From CAZMRF01 sp964568735 (GTDB lineage: Bacteria > Acidobacteriota > Polarisedimenticolia > JACPZX01): a stretch of 6,785 nt of DNA. Made by a program: the position numbers and the translations under genes. The first letter of the stretch is position 1. The number at the start of each line of letters is the position of its first letter. The stretch is taken from contig CAZMRF010000098.1 in NCBI GenBank assembly GCA_964568735.1, forward strand, positions 1 through 6,785, read 5' to 3'. Shown here in pieces: positions 1 through 5,950 of this stretch. Under the pieces are notes generated by a model that searched no databases, was not told where the DNA came from, and saw only the letters and a list, made by a program, of their open reading frames with translations.

Positions 1-293
1 CGGTCATCGGCTGGTCCCATAGAAAGTATGGGACGGCGTCATCCCGGTCGAGTTGAGTTGCGAGGGGCGCAGGCATGTCGCGAATCCATCAGACTTGTCC
101 GTTCAAGGCACGATCCGGCCGTCTCTTGACACGGTTGGCGGACTGACCAAGTACGGGCCGAAACGGCCGGCGTCCGGAGGGAAAGAAGCTCATCATCCGC
201 GGAGAGTCGGCCGCTTGAGAATCCGATTTCCCCACCTGGCATCATTATACCCTGGCTCCTGACTGATACATCACTCCTCAGGAGGCGCACGAA
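1..293. other. Intergenic stretch with no supportable gene
   Basis: I see no credible gene here. The open frames on both strands lack a good ribosome site and have no recognisable motif or plausible composition. A TTGACA hexamer at 126-131 has only a poor -10 partner (AAGTAC, 149-154, 17-nt spacer). The only clear structures are the hairpin at 14-34 and the AGGAGG at 280-285, which belongs to the next small ORF. Confidence 0.5.
14..34. repeat. Perfect 8-bp inverted repeat (hairpin)
   Basis: GTCCCATA (14-21) and TATGGGAC (27-34) are exact reverse complements around a GAAAG loop. There is no T tract on either side, so an intrinsic terminator is not well supported. It could be an operator, a processing stem or the end of a gene left of the window. 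Confidence 0.45.
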
Positions 294-356
294 ATGGGTG
301 TCCATCTGGGCATTCATGACCTCGTCTGGGATTCCCCCATCCCTTCAGGGACGTGA
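294..356 (+). CDS. Possible 20-aa leader peptide with a consensus Shine-Dalgarno
   Basis: An ATG at 294 lies 8 nt after AGGAGG (280-285), the best ribosome-binding site in the window. It opens a 20-codon frame, MGVHLGIHDLVWDSPIPSGT, that stops at TGA 354-356. The peptide has no membrane segment, no run of one amino acid and no motif I recognise. Its last codons and stop lie inside a hairpin (342-359), and a much stronger hairpin starts 22 nt further on. That arrangement would suit a regulatory leader peptide for the outer-membrane gene at 614. The AGGAGG could also be chance in GC-rich noncoding DNA, and a leader transcript running from here to 614 is not proven. Confidence 0.3.
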   Translation: MGVHLGIHDLVWDSPIPSGT

Positions 357-359
357 AGG
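342..359 (+). other. 6-bp hairpin spanning the small ORF stop codon
   Basis: CCTTCA (342-347) pairs exactly with TGAAGG (354-359) around a 6-nt loop. The TGA of the 20-codon ORF forms the start of the right arm, so a terminating ribosome would melt this stem. Confidence 0.35.
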
Positions 360-377
360 CTCAACTCCCTCCCCCGG

Positions 378-426
378 GGCCACCCTTCCGGCTTGTGTCG
401 ATTGCAGGTGGGAGGGTGGCCGGAAG
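378..426 (+). other. Strong GC-rich hairpin with an alternative pairing
   Basis: Positions 378-390 can pair with 409-421 over 13 bp (two G-U wobbles), the core being GGCCACCC with GGGTGGCC. The loop is 18 nt. The right half of the left arm, CTTCCGG (385-391), is also an exact reverse complement of CCGGAAG (420-426). This gives a mutually exclusive 7-bp alternative. No T tract follows, so a terminator is unlikely. An RNA leader switch or a DNA-level binding site are both possible. It does not match the conserved core of any riboswitch I know. Confidence 0.4.
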
Positions 427-437
427 TACCACACGGG

Positions 438-447
438 TTCACGTGAA
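438..447. promoter_or_regulatory. 10-bp perfect palindrome TTCACGTGAA
   Basis: The site is its own reverse complement and lies in noncoding DNA upstream of the outer-membrane gene, as a dimeric regulator's operator would. No regulator is encoded nearby, and CACGTG cores also occur inside genes in this window, so the role is only suggested. Confidence 0.2.
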
Positions 448-526
448 TGAGCGATGGGTGTCCTCGGGGCAACTCAAAGAAACTGGAGGCGCCGATGTCG
501 CAATGGCTCGCGAAGCCCCCTGCGGC

Positions 527-555
527 TTGACAAGGGAGCGACGGTAGATGAGTAT
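527..555 (+). promoter_or_regulatory. Candidate promoter for the outer-membrane gene
   Basis: A perfect TTGACA (-35, 527-532) is followed after 17 nt by GAGTAT (550-555), a weak -10 matching the consensus at three of six positions. Transcription would start near 562, leaving about 50 nt of leader before the TTG at 614. If this promoter is used, the structures at 294-447 are outside the transcript. A 5-bp hairpin (AAGCC 513-517 with GGCTT 524-528) abuts the -35. Confidence 0.3.
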
Positions 556-601
556 CGGCCCGTTGCGATTTCGCGGAGGCCGACTCGGCGCCCCAACTCG
601 T

Positions 602-607
602 GAGGAG
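602..607 (+). promoter_or_regulatory. Ribosome-binding site GAGGAG fixing a TTG start
   Basis: GAGGAG ends 6 nt before the TTG at 614. None of the in-frame alternatives (ATG at 548, and ATG codons about 36 nt downstream of 614) gives a better ribosome site together with a well-formed signal peptide. Confidence 0.65.
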
Positions 608-613
608 ACTCGA

Positions 614-1300
614 TTGAGAAGGACCCAGAAGAAGTGGCTGTCGACATCCATGATGACCGCGCTGGGAGCGGGTTCGTTCGTGGCCATGGATGCGCACGCG
701 GGGGAGTCCTACGTCGGCGTCGGCCTCGGAGACAGCCTGATCCGGAGTGACAAACCGGTCCGGGACGATTACGTCAGGGAGGCGCTGATGGGTGACGGAT
801 TCAGGTTCAGCACCATGGCCTCGTCCCTATCCACCTCGACACGCGATGAGCAGGACTTCGGCTGGAAGATCTACTACGGGTACAAGTTCATTCCCCAGTT
901 CGCCATCGAAGCTGAATACGCCGATCTCGGCAAGGGGAAGTCCGACGTCAACGGGACGGTGGACGGGCCTGAGGGAGTGTCCGGCAGCCACGACTTCGAA
1001 AAAAGCGGGTTTGGTGTCACCGTGGTCGGGATGCTTCCGGTCAAGGACAAGCTGTCATTCTTCGCGAAGCTCGGAGAGTTTCACTGGAAGGCGGAGACAT
1101 CCTCGGATCTGAAGGTGGCCAGCCCGACCCCGGCCACGGTGAAGGAGAGCACGTCCGAGAACGGCACGGATGTGCATTTCGGGCTCGGAGCGGAGTACTA
1201 CTTCACCACGAAATTCGGGGCACGGTTGGAATGGACCCAATACGACATCGATCACAGCGATTCGGACCTGTTCCTGATCGACGCCGTTCTTCGCTTCTGA
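614..1300 (+). CDS. Outer-membrane beta-barrel protein (OmpA/OmpX-like, 8-strand)
   Basis: Small barrel protein predicted to sit in the outer membrane. I start it at TTG 614 (228 aa) because of the GAGGAG just upstream and because this gives a classic signal peptide. The basic head is RRTQKK, then comes a hydrophobic stretch, then a cleavage site after AHA (residue 29) before GESYVGVGLG. The mature part of about 199 aa alternates polar and hydrophobic residues in strands such as GWKIYYGYKF (83-92), a strand pair around GMLPVKDKLSFFAKLG (139-154), and a last strand ending in Phe, the usual BAM-recognition residue. The length fits a lone eight-strand barrel with no OmpA peptidoglycan-binding domain. 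Starting at ATG 548 would add 22 residues before the signal peptide and is less likely. The ligase gene begins 30 nt later with no clear terminator between. The ligand or role (structure, adhesion, small-solute pore) is unknown. Confidence 0.85.
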   Translation: MRRTQKKWLSTSMMTALGAGSFVAMDAHAGESYVGVGLGDSLIRSDKPVRDDYVREALMGDGFRFSTMASSLSTSTRDEQDFGWKIYYGYKFIPQFAIEAEYADLGKGKSDVNGTVDGPEGVSGSHDFEKSGFGVTVVGMLPVKDKLSFFAKLGEFHWKAETSSDLKVASPTPATVKESTSENGTDVHFGLGAEYYFTTKFGARLEWTQYDIDHSDSDLFLIDAVLRF

Positions 1301-1330
1301 GCCGCATGCCCCGCAAGGACGCCGTGTGCC

Positions 1331-2719
1331 ATGCGCACGCGGGTTGATCCCACCCAATTCGCCTGGCCGCCGTTCGTTTCAGCTGACGCCAGATGGCCCC
1401 GCGTTCTGGACGGTCTACGTGAAACCGAGCGGCTCTCTCCCGAAGACGTCCTGCTCGGGCAAAGCCTCCAGCTGAAGCGAGTACTTCCATGGGCCGCCCG
1501 GCAGGCGCGCTTCTACCGCCGCGCGGGCTGGATTGAGGACGCCCTGGCGGATTCCGATCGACGCCCTGAAGCCTTCTGGGAAATCTGGCGCCGCGTCCCG
1601 ATCCTCGCCAAGTCTGACCTTCGCAAGGACGCCGAGATCATTCACGCCCGGCAGGTCCCCGAAGACCAGACTCCGATCGAGTCGACCATCACTTCCGGGT
1701 CCACCGGGATCACGGTCGAGGTCCGCACGACGAGCATCACGCGCATGATGTGGCACGCCCTCACCGTGCGGGAGCATCTCTGGCACGCGCGCGATGTCTC
1801 CAAGCGCCTGGGAGCGATCCGATACCGCCCTGCGGACGATCGCGACCCGGCCGGCCGGGATCTCCCGTCGTGGGGACCGCCGGTGGCGAACCTGTTTCGA
1901 ACCGGCCCTTCCTCGGTCATCCACGTCGGCCACACCATCGACCGTCTCGCGGAGTGGCTCGTGAGGTTCGACCCTCACTACCTTCTGGCATTTCCTAGCA
2001 TTGCAGGTCCGCTGCTCGAGCGAATCGGCGAGACATCCTCGCCGCCGCTCGCTCTCGAGGAGATCCGCTTCCTCTCCGAGCCGCTGGATCCCGACATGGA
2101 ACGCCATCTCCGGGAGCGCTGGGGCCTTCGCGCCTCGGACATGTACTCGGCCAACGAAGTCGGCCACATCGCCTTCCGCTGCGAGCAGGGCAGCCTCCAC
2201 GTCCAGGCCGAATCCGTGCTCGTCGAAATACTGGACGAACGTCAACTGCCTTGTGCGCCCGGTCAAACCGGCCGGGTCGTCGTGACGTCACTTCACAACC
2301 TCGCAACGCCGCTGATCCGATACGACCTCGGCGACTACGCGACGCCCGGCGGCAGATGCGCGTGCGACCGCGGATTGCCGGTGATCGAGCAGGTGCGCGG
2401 GCGCGTCCGCAACCTCGTCCGGACGCCCGAAGGACGGCGATACTGGCCCGTGGAACTCGGCAAGATCCGATCGGTGCACACTATCAGGCAGGCGCAGTAC
2501 GTGCAGGCTGCGCTCGACACGATTCAGTTGAACGTAGTCTCGGATCGGCCGCTGACCGCGGGCGAGCAGGCTCGCGCGGGCAACGCGGTTCGGGCCGCGC
2601 TGGGTCATCCCTTCAAAGTCGAAATCGTCCAGGTTGATGAGATCCCGCGCGGCCCGACCGGCAAGTTCGAAGAGTTCCTCTCCCGTCTCGACGAACAATG
2701 GCCCGGGCAGGTTCAGTGA
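1331..2719 (+). CDS. PaaK/CapK-like adenylate-forming ligase (phenylacetate--CoA ligase family)
   Basis: A 462-aa cytoplasmic enzyme of the ANL superfamily, near the usual PaaK length. Members activate a carboxylic acid with ATP to an acyl-adenylate and usually pass it to CoA. Visible motifs are the phosphate loop TSGSTG (121-126), MYSANEVG (271-278) in the adenine-binding region, RYDLGD (330-335) with the ribose-binding Asp, the hinge-like GRVRN (357-361), and a C-terminal GPTGKFEEF carrying the likely catalytic Lys445. A CAC pair follows at 343-345. Homologues called CapK or PaaK-like are common in capsule, exopolysaccharide and secondary-metabolite clusters, where the true acid is usually unknown. 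No phenylacetate catabolic genes are nearby, so a catabolic role is unlikely. The start is ATG 1331 with a modest AAGGA 11 nt before it; no in-frame alternative lies between it and the barrel gene. The 3' end overlaps the next gene. Confidence 0.88.
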   Translation: MRTRVDPTQFAWPPFVSADARWPRVLDGLRETERLSPEDVLLGQSLQLKRVLPWAARQARFYRRAGWIEDALADSDRRPEAFWEIWRRVPILAKSDLRKDAEIIHARQVPEDQTPIESTITSGSTGITVEVRTTSITRMMWHALTVREHLWHARDVSKRLGAIRYRPADDRDPAGRDLPSWGPPVANLFRTGPSSVIHVGHTIDRLAEWLVRFDPHYLLAFPSIAGPLLERIGETSSPPLALEEIRFLSEPLDPDMERHLRERWGLRASDMYSANEVGHIAFRCEQGSLHVQAESVLVEILDERQLPCAPGQTGRVVVTSLHNLATPLIRYDLGDYATPGGRCACDRGLPVIEQVRGRVRNLVRTPEGRRYWPVELGKIRSVHTIRQAQYVQAALDTIQLNVVSDRPLTAGEQARAGNAVRAALGHPFKVEIVQVDEIPRGPTGKFEEFLSRLDEQWPGQVQ

Positions 2720-3288
2720 GCGTCGCGCTGGTCTTCCGAGAGGACTGGAAGGAGATACCAGCGGCCCGGCCGCTCACTCAGGAACACGTGGCCCATCCCG
2801 ACCTCACGCTCGCGCTGCACGGCCCCGGCGCGGGGCAACTCAAGAAAAGCCACCACGAGGAGATCGCCGGCGATCCCTACTACCTCTGGTCGGGGAAATG
2901 CGCCGGCGCCTGGGCGATCAGTTTCCGTCACCGCAACGCCCTGATCGATCTCTCCGGGGGAGGCGTCGTGCGGTGGCGCGCCCGGCAGTCGGGCACGCGC
3001 CGCCTGCGACTCATCCTGAAGCCGGAAAGTCGTGCGTGGCTGGTCAGCGACCAATGCGACGATGCATCGACTGACTGGCGCGAAGTCGAGATCGAGATCG
3101 CGACGTCGACGTGGCGGTGGCTGGACATCGGCAGCGTGACGATAGGTCGCCAAGCCGGCGAGGTTGAGCTGGCGCGCGTGGACGCCGTAGGCGTAACCGA
3201 TCTCATGCCCGGCGACGGAAGCGATGCCTGCTCGCGCCTGGACTGGATTGAGATCTGGGGACGGGTGGTGGCCCGGAGGACGCCATGA
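2698..3288 (+). CDS. Unknown protein, probable soluble beta-sandwich (sugar-binding-like)
   Basis: A 196-aa protein that I cannot assign to a named family. It has no signal peptide and no membrane segment. It is rich in Trp, Asp and alternating beta-type stretches: VFREDWKE near the N-terminus (12-19), KKSHH (49-53), YYLWSGKCAGAWAI (61-74), LIDLSGGGVVRWRARQSG (82-99), RLRLILKP (102-109) and a final RLDWIEIWGRV (180-190). The overall pattern resembles jelly-roll domains of laminin-G, CBM or 3-keto-disaccharide-hydrolase type, so glycan binding is a reasonable inference only. The start is ambiguous: ATG 2698 overlaps the ligase gene by 22 nt with no ribosome site, while GTG 2716 (residue 7) makes a compact GTGA overlap with the ligase stop. 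The GTG may well be the true start. The 3' end overlaps the glycosyltransferase start by 4 nt, so the three genes are translationally coupled. Confidence 0.8.
   Translation: MARAGSVSVALVFREDWKEIPAARPLTQEHVAHPDLTLALHGPGAGQLKKSHHEEIAGDPYYLWSGKCAGAWAISFRHRNALIDLSGGGVVRWRARQSGTRRLRLILKPESRAWLVSDQCDDASTDWREVEIEIATSTWRWLDIGSVTIGRQAGEVELARVDAVGVTDLMPGDGSDACSRLDWIEIWGRVVARRTP
3275..3280 (+). promoter_or_regulatory. Ribosome-binding site GGAGGA inside the upstream gene
   Basis: GGAGGA lies in the last codons of the 196-aa protein gene and ends 4 nt before the ATG at 3285. It confirms that start and the ATGA coupling of the two genes. Confidence 0.7.
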
Positions 3289-4304
3289 CCGCCGTGTCCG
3301 TCGACTCGGATCTGTGGGTGATCACCGCCTACTTCAATCTCGCGGAATGGACGTCACGGATCGAGAACTACCGCGCCTTCCACCGAGCCCTGTCGGTGCC
3401 CCTCGCGACCATCGAGTGGAACCCATCCGGCCGGTATGCGCTCACCGAGGCCGACGCCGATCTCCTGATCCATGTGTCCGGCGGTGATCTTATGTGGCAG
3501 AAGGAGAGGCTGCTGGGTCTCGCCCTCTCTGCGTTGCCGGAGCATGTTCGCTATGTCGCCTGGGTCGACTGCGACGTGATCTTTGCAGACGCACATTGGT
3601 ACGAGTGCACGAGGCGGCTCCTTCAGGACCACTTCGTCGTCCAGCCGTTCAGGCGCGTCGTGTACCTCCGGAAGGAACCGACCCGGCGAATCCTCCTCGG
3701 CCAGTACTCCGCGGCGGAGGCCTGCAGGAACAGCGCCGACCCTTCGAGGCCGTCCTTCCTCGATCTATTCGAGCGTGTCGGCGATGAGATCGCCCGCATC
3801 GACCTCTCGAGGCGATTCGATCCGGAGCCGGGCAGCACGGGCCGGTACGACATCATGGCCCGACCCGCCTACGGACACGCGTGGGCGGCACGCGTGGATG
3901 CGATCCGCCGGATCGGCTTCTACGAGCGCTGCGTCGTGGGCGGCGGCGATCTCATGTCCGCGTACGGCGTCATCGGCTGCGCTGACGAGATGATCGCCAA
4001 TCACCGGTCGGTGGGATGGCATTTCTACGGCGGCGGCGCGAGTTACCGCGACTGGGCGCTTTCCGCAGCGGCGCACTGTCGCGGGCGGCTCAAGTGCGGC
4101 GACGGAATCATCGCGCACCTGTATCATGGCAGCCTCGAGGATCGCCAGTACCGCTCACGGATCGACGGACTCATGCGCTTCGGACTCGATATCGAACATC
4201 ACATCGCCGCCGATCCCGGGGCGCCGTGGTCATGGACACGCAGCGCGAGGGAGCTCAACGGCTATTTTCTGACCTATCTCAGGAATCGCAGGGAGGACGC
4301 CTGA
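3285..4304 (+). CDS. Glycosyltransferase, GT-A-like fold
   Basis: A 339-aa cytoplasmic or membrane-peripheral protein with no transmembrane helix. It is predicted to transfer a sugar from a nucleotide-sugar donor. The N-terminal part (DLWVITAYFN, 9-18; FHRALSVPLATIEWN, 32-46) looks like a Rossmann-type nucleotide-binding half. AWVDCDVIF (92-100) holds the metal-binding DxD as D95-C-D97. MARPAYGHAWAARVDAIRRIGFYE (191-214 region) and GGGD (219-222) fit the acceptor side, where GT2-type enzymes carry a catalytic acidic residue. IIAHLYHG (275-282) with the following DRQYRSR is a conserved-looking C-terminal signature. The start is fixed by GGAGGA and a 4-nt ATGA overlap with the previous gene. 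Donor and acceptor are unknown. The operon with an acid-activating ligase suggests building or decorating a surface glycan or glycoconjugate. The gene stops 2 nt before the end of the opposing methyltransferase gene. Confidence 0.8.
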   Translation: MTAVSVDSDLWVITAYFNLAEWTSRIENYRAFHRALSVPLATIEWNPSGRYALTEADADLLIHVSGGDLMWQKERLLGLALSALPEHVRYVAWVDCDVIFADAHWYECTRRLLQDHFVVQPFRRVVYLRKEPTRRILLGQYSAAEACRNSADPSRPSFLDLFERVGDEIARIDLSRRFDPEPGSTGRYDIMARPAYGHAWAARVDAIRRIGFYERCVVGGGDLMSAYGVIGCADEMIANHRSVGWHFYGGGASYRDWALSAAAHCRGRLKCGDGIIAHLYHGSLEDRQYRSRIDGLMRFGLDIEHHIAADPGAPWSWTRSARELNGYFLTYLRNRREDA

Positions 4305-4306
4305 CC

Positions 4307-4981
4307 TCAACCGCCCTCGAAGGGCGCTTCGATTGCCATGAGCGACACGGGCCGGCCGCGGACAAGAGTCAGTCCGCCGTCGAAGGGCAACGACAACACC
4401 TCAAGACCCGGAGTCTCGCGCAGCCGAGCCATGAGCAGGCAGACGGTGTGCTCGTAGAGATGGTCGCAACCGTAGATCGGACTCTGAAACCGACGCAGGC
4501 TGTCGTGGAAGAGGACGATCGCCTCCGGGCAGAGCTTGGGCAGGAATGCGAGGTAGTCGAAGCGCGCCTGCTCGGCGGTGTGGTGACCATCCACCATCAA
4601 GATCCCGACGTCGGCGAGCCGCCGATAGCTGTCGGTAGCGACGAACTCCTGCGTTGTCATGCGCACGTGCCGGACGTTTGGAGTGCCGAGCGCGGCAAAG
4701 TGCCGCTCGACACGCGCCGGATCGGACCAGAAGTCGTCCACGAACGAGGGATCGATGAGCAGGACATCGCCGCTCTCGGAGTTGTCCCCGAGCGCCTTGC
4801 CGATGACGACCGGCACGAACCCTCGCCAGGAGCCGATGACCACGGCGGTCCTGGGCCGAATCACGCGCGCCAGCGAGTAGTAGATCCAGCCCAGACCGAG
4901 GTTGAGGTCGTCGCGACGCTGGGCGTGGCCCATGCGCAGCATCTCGGGATCCGCAAACAACTTCATGATGAACTCGTCCAC
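4307..4981 (-). CDS. Class I SAM-dependent methyltransferase (Methyltransf_24-like)
   Basis: A 224-aa soluble protein predicted to methylate a small molecule or sugar using S-adenosylmethionine. The SAM-binding loop is AVVIGSWRGF (46-55). The acidic residue usually found at the end of strand 1 is replaced by Val, so this loop is atypical. An acidic residue after strand 2 lies in LLIDPSF (D77). ILMVDGHHTAEQARFDY (127-143) followed by CPEAIVLFHDS (151-161) matches the VDGxH...FHD pattern of Methyltransf_24 and cephalosporin-hydroxylase-like proteins found in antibiotic and surface-sugar clusters. The start is GTG at 4981, 8 nt after AAGGGAG (plus positions 4990-4996); a Met at residue 6 is the next choice. 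A 349-aa open frame covers the same DNA on the other strand, but it has no motifs and runs through the glycosyltransferase gene, so I reject it. The gene converges on the glycosyltransferase and diverges from the second methyltransferase. Confidence 0.8.
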   Translation of the reverse strand: MDEFIMKLFADPEMLRMGHAQRRDDLNLGLGWIYYSLARVIRPRTAVVIGSWRGFVPVVIGKALGDNSESGDVLLIDPSFVDDFWSDPARVERHFAALGTPNVRHVRMTTQEFVATDSYRRLADVGILMVDGHHTAEQARFDYLAFLPKLCPEAIVLFHDSLRRFQSPIYGCDHLYEHTVCLLMARLRETPGLEVLSLPFDGGLTLVRGRPVSLMAIEAPFEGG

Positions 4982-4990
4982 TCGATCGAC
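4971..4990. repeat. Left copy of a 20-bp near-identical direct repeat
   Basis: Starts AACTCGTCCACT and matches 5931-5950 at 18 of 20 positions in the same orientation. This copy covers the first codons and start of the minus-strand methyltransferase. The pair brackets the second methyltransferase gene. Confidence 0.35.
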
Positions 4991-5098
4991 TCCCTTCCAC
5001 GGTCACGTCACGTGGGAGCAGAATACACGCGGTACTGCGGAGGGAACACTCGAGATGCGCCTTGATGCAGCCTATCCATTCCGCTCAAGAGATCCTAG
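4982..5098. promoter_or_regulatory. Divergent promoter region between the two methyltransferase genes
   Basis: These 117 bp separate two divergent starts, so they should carry a promoter in each direction. On the minus strand, TATTCT (plus 5020-5025) is a fair -10 without a good -35. On the plus strand no convincing -10/-35 pair is visible. An inverted repeat, CTTCCACG (4994-5001) with CGTGGGAG (5011-5018), pairs at seven of eight positions. It overlaps the upstream end of the minus-strand ribosome site and contains a CACGTG core. It could be an operator or an RNA stem that limits translation of that gene. Confidence 0.35.
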
Positions 5099-5932
5099 GT
5101 GACCATGGAATCAGTTCGCGCGTTCGACGCCGAAGCCCTCGATCTGTTCGCGAAGAAGGGCACTCAAGGTGGCCCCCGTGTTCCCCAGGCCGGCCTGGCG
5201 AACGGGGTCAAGGTCCGCCGGATCATGCAGATCACGCGCGACTTCGCCCGGCGGCCGTTTTCCGAGATGCGCATTCTCGATCTGGGGTGTGGCGAAGGCG
5301 TCTACGCGATCGAGGCCGCGTTGCGCGGCGCGGAGGTCCTCGCCCTGGATGCTCGCAGCCAGCGAATGGAACAGGGCGCCGCCTGCGCGGCGCGCCACGG
5401 CCTCGATACGGTCAGATTCATTCAGGAGGATGTGCGCCGCGTGACACGCGCGGGCGTGGGCTCGTTCGACGTCGTGTACCTGTTGGGGCTGCTCTACCAT
5501 CTGGACGACCCCAGCCTCTTCTCTGTCCTCGAGAACGTCTACGACCTGTGCGGTGGAATGTTAGTCGTCGACACGCTGATCAGCCTCACGGCGGAGACGC
5601 AGGTGGAATGCCGAGGCCGTACGTACCAGGGACGACGTTGCCGCGAGCACGAGGATGACGACTCAGACGAGGTTCGCAGAAGCCGCTTGCTCAAGTCCAT
5701 CGACAACACGTTCAGCTTTCGGCTCACCCGGGATTCGCTCTTGCGGGCAGTTCGCGACGTCGGCTTCACATCGGCCTACGAGTGTCACGTCCCCGTCGAG
5801 CCGGGGAAGGCGGTGGACCGCGTGACGCTCGTGGCCCTCAAAGGCTCACCGGTGCTGCTTTCGACGTATCCGTGGGTGAACCACAAGTCTGAGGCCGAGA
5901 TCGAGCGGGCGCTGCTGCCCGAGGCCGGGTAA
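5099..5932 (+). CDS. Class I SAM-dependent methyltransferase (CmoB/DUF1698-like type)
   Basis: A 277-aa soluble enzyme with a textbook SAM-binding core. MRILDLGCGEGVYAIEAA (57-74) carries the glycine-rich loop, LALDARS (81-87) has the ribose-binding Asp84, QEDVRRV (109-115) is the adenine-side acidic motif, and FDVVYLLGLLYHLDDP (123-138) resembles the strand-4 region of CmoB-like proteins. A very acidic patch, EHEDDDSDE, sits at 183-191, before a C-terminal part with SIDNTFSFRLTRDSL (200-214). Those later elements suggest a small-molecule or natural-product methyltransferase rather than the tRNA enzyme, and no cmoA-like partner is present. GTG 5099 and ATG 5105 (two codons later) are both possible starts: AAGAGA at 5087-5092 fits the GTG, while AGGTGA lies too close to the ATG. 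It shares no close sequence similarity with the divergent methyltransferase. The substrate is unknown. Confidence 0.82.
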   Translation: MTMESVRAFDAEALDLFAKKGTQGGPRVPQAGLANGVKVRRIMQITRDFARRPFSEMRILDLGCGEGVYAIEAALRGAEVLALDARSQRMEQGAACAARHGLDTVRFIQEDVRRVTRAGVGSFDVVYLLGLLYHLDDPSLFSVLENVYDLCGGMLVVDTLISLTAETQVECRGRTYQGRRCREHEDDDSDEVRRSRLLKSIDNTFSFRLTRDSLLRAVRDVGFTSAYECHVPVEPGKAVDRVTLVALKGSPVLLSTYPWVNHKSEAEIERALLPEAG

Positions 5933-5950
5933 CTCGTCCACTAGATCGAG
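5931..5950. repeat. Right copy of the 20-bp direct repeat
   Basis: Begins within the stop codon of the second methyltransferase gene (TAA 5930-5932). It matches 4971-4990 at 18 of 20 positions, the first 12 being identical. Confidence 0.35.

Noticed and set aside
126..154. Promoter TTGACA-17-AAGTAC
   Set aside because: Good -35 but the -10 matches poorly and no gene starts at a sensible distance.
450..505. Possible fluoride or c-di-GMP riboswitch (GCGATGGG..., later CGATGTCGC; GGGACG near 348)
   Set aside because: Fragments recall parts of those consensus cores, but the required stems, order and conserved tails are missing.
353..547. 64-aa plus-strand frame starting with GTG in the leader region
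   Set aside because: No ribosome site, ordinary noncoding-like codon use, and it overlaps the strongest hairpin.
454..603. 49-codon frame starting ATGGGTGTCC, the same first ten bases as the ORF at 294
   Set aside because: No good ribosome site and an Arg/Pro-rich translation without motifs; the shared 10-mer is short enough to be chance.
1301..1335. Terminator between the barrel and ligase genes
   Set aside because: Only a 5-bp GCATG/CATGC pairing with no T tract.
1415..2266. 283-aa minus-strand open frame
   Set aside because: Lies antisense inside the ligase gene, which carries all expected ANL motifs in the right order; a mirror frame typical of high-GC DNA.
4016..5065. 349-aa plus-strand open frame, longer than the methyltransferase on the opposite strand
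   Set aside because: It runs through the end of the glycosyltransferase gene and antisense to a gene with clear methyltransferase motifs. Its own translation has no motifs and reads like GC-rich antisense.
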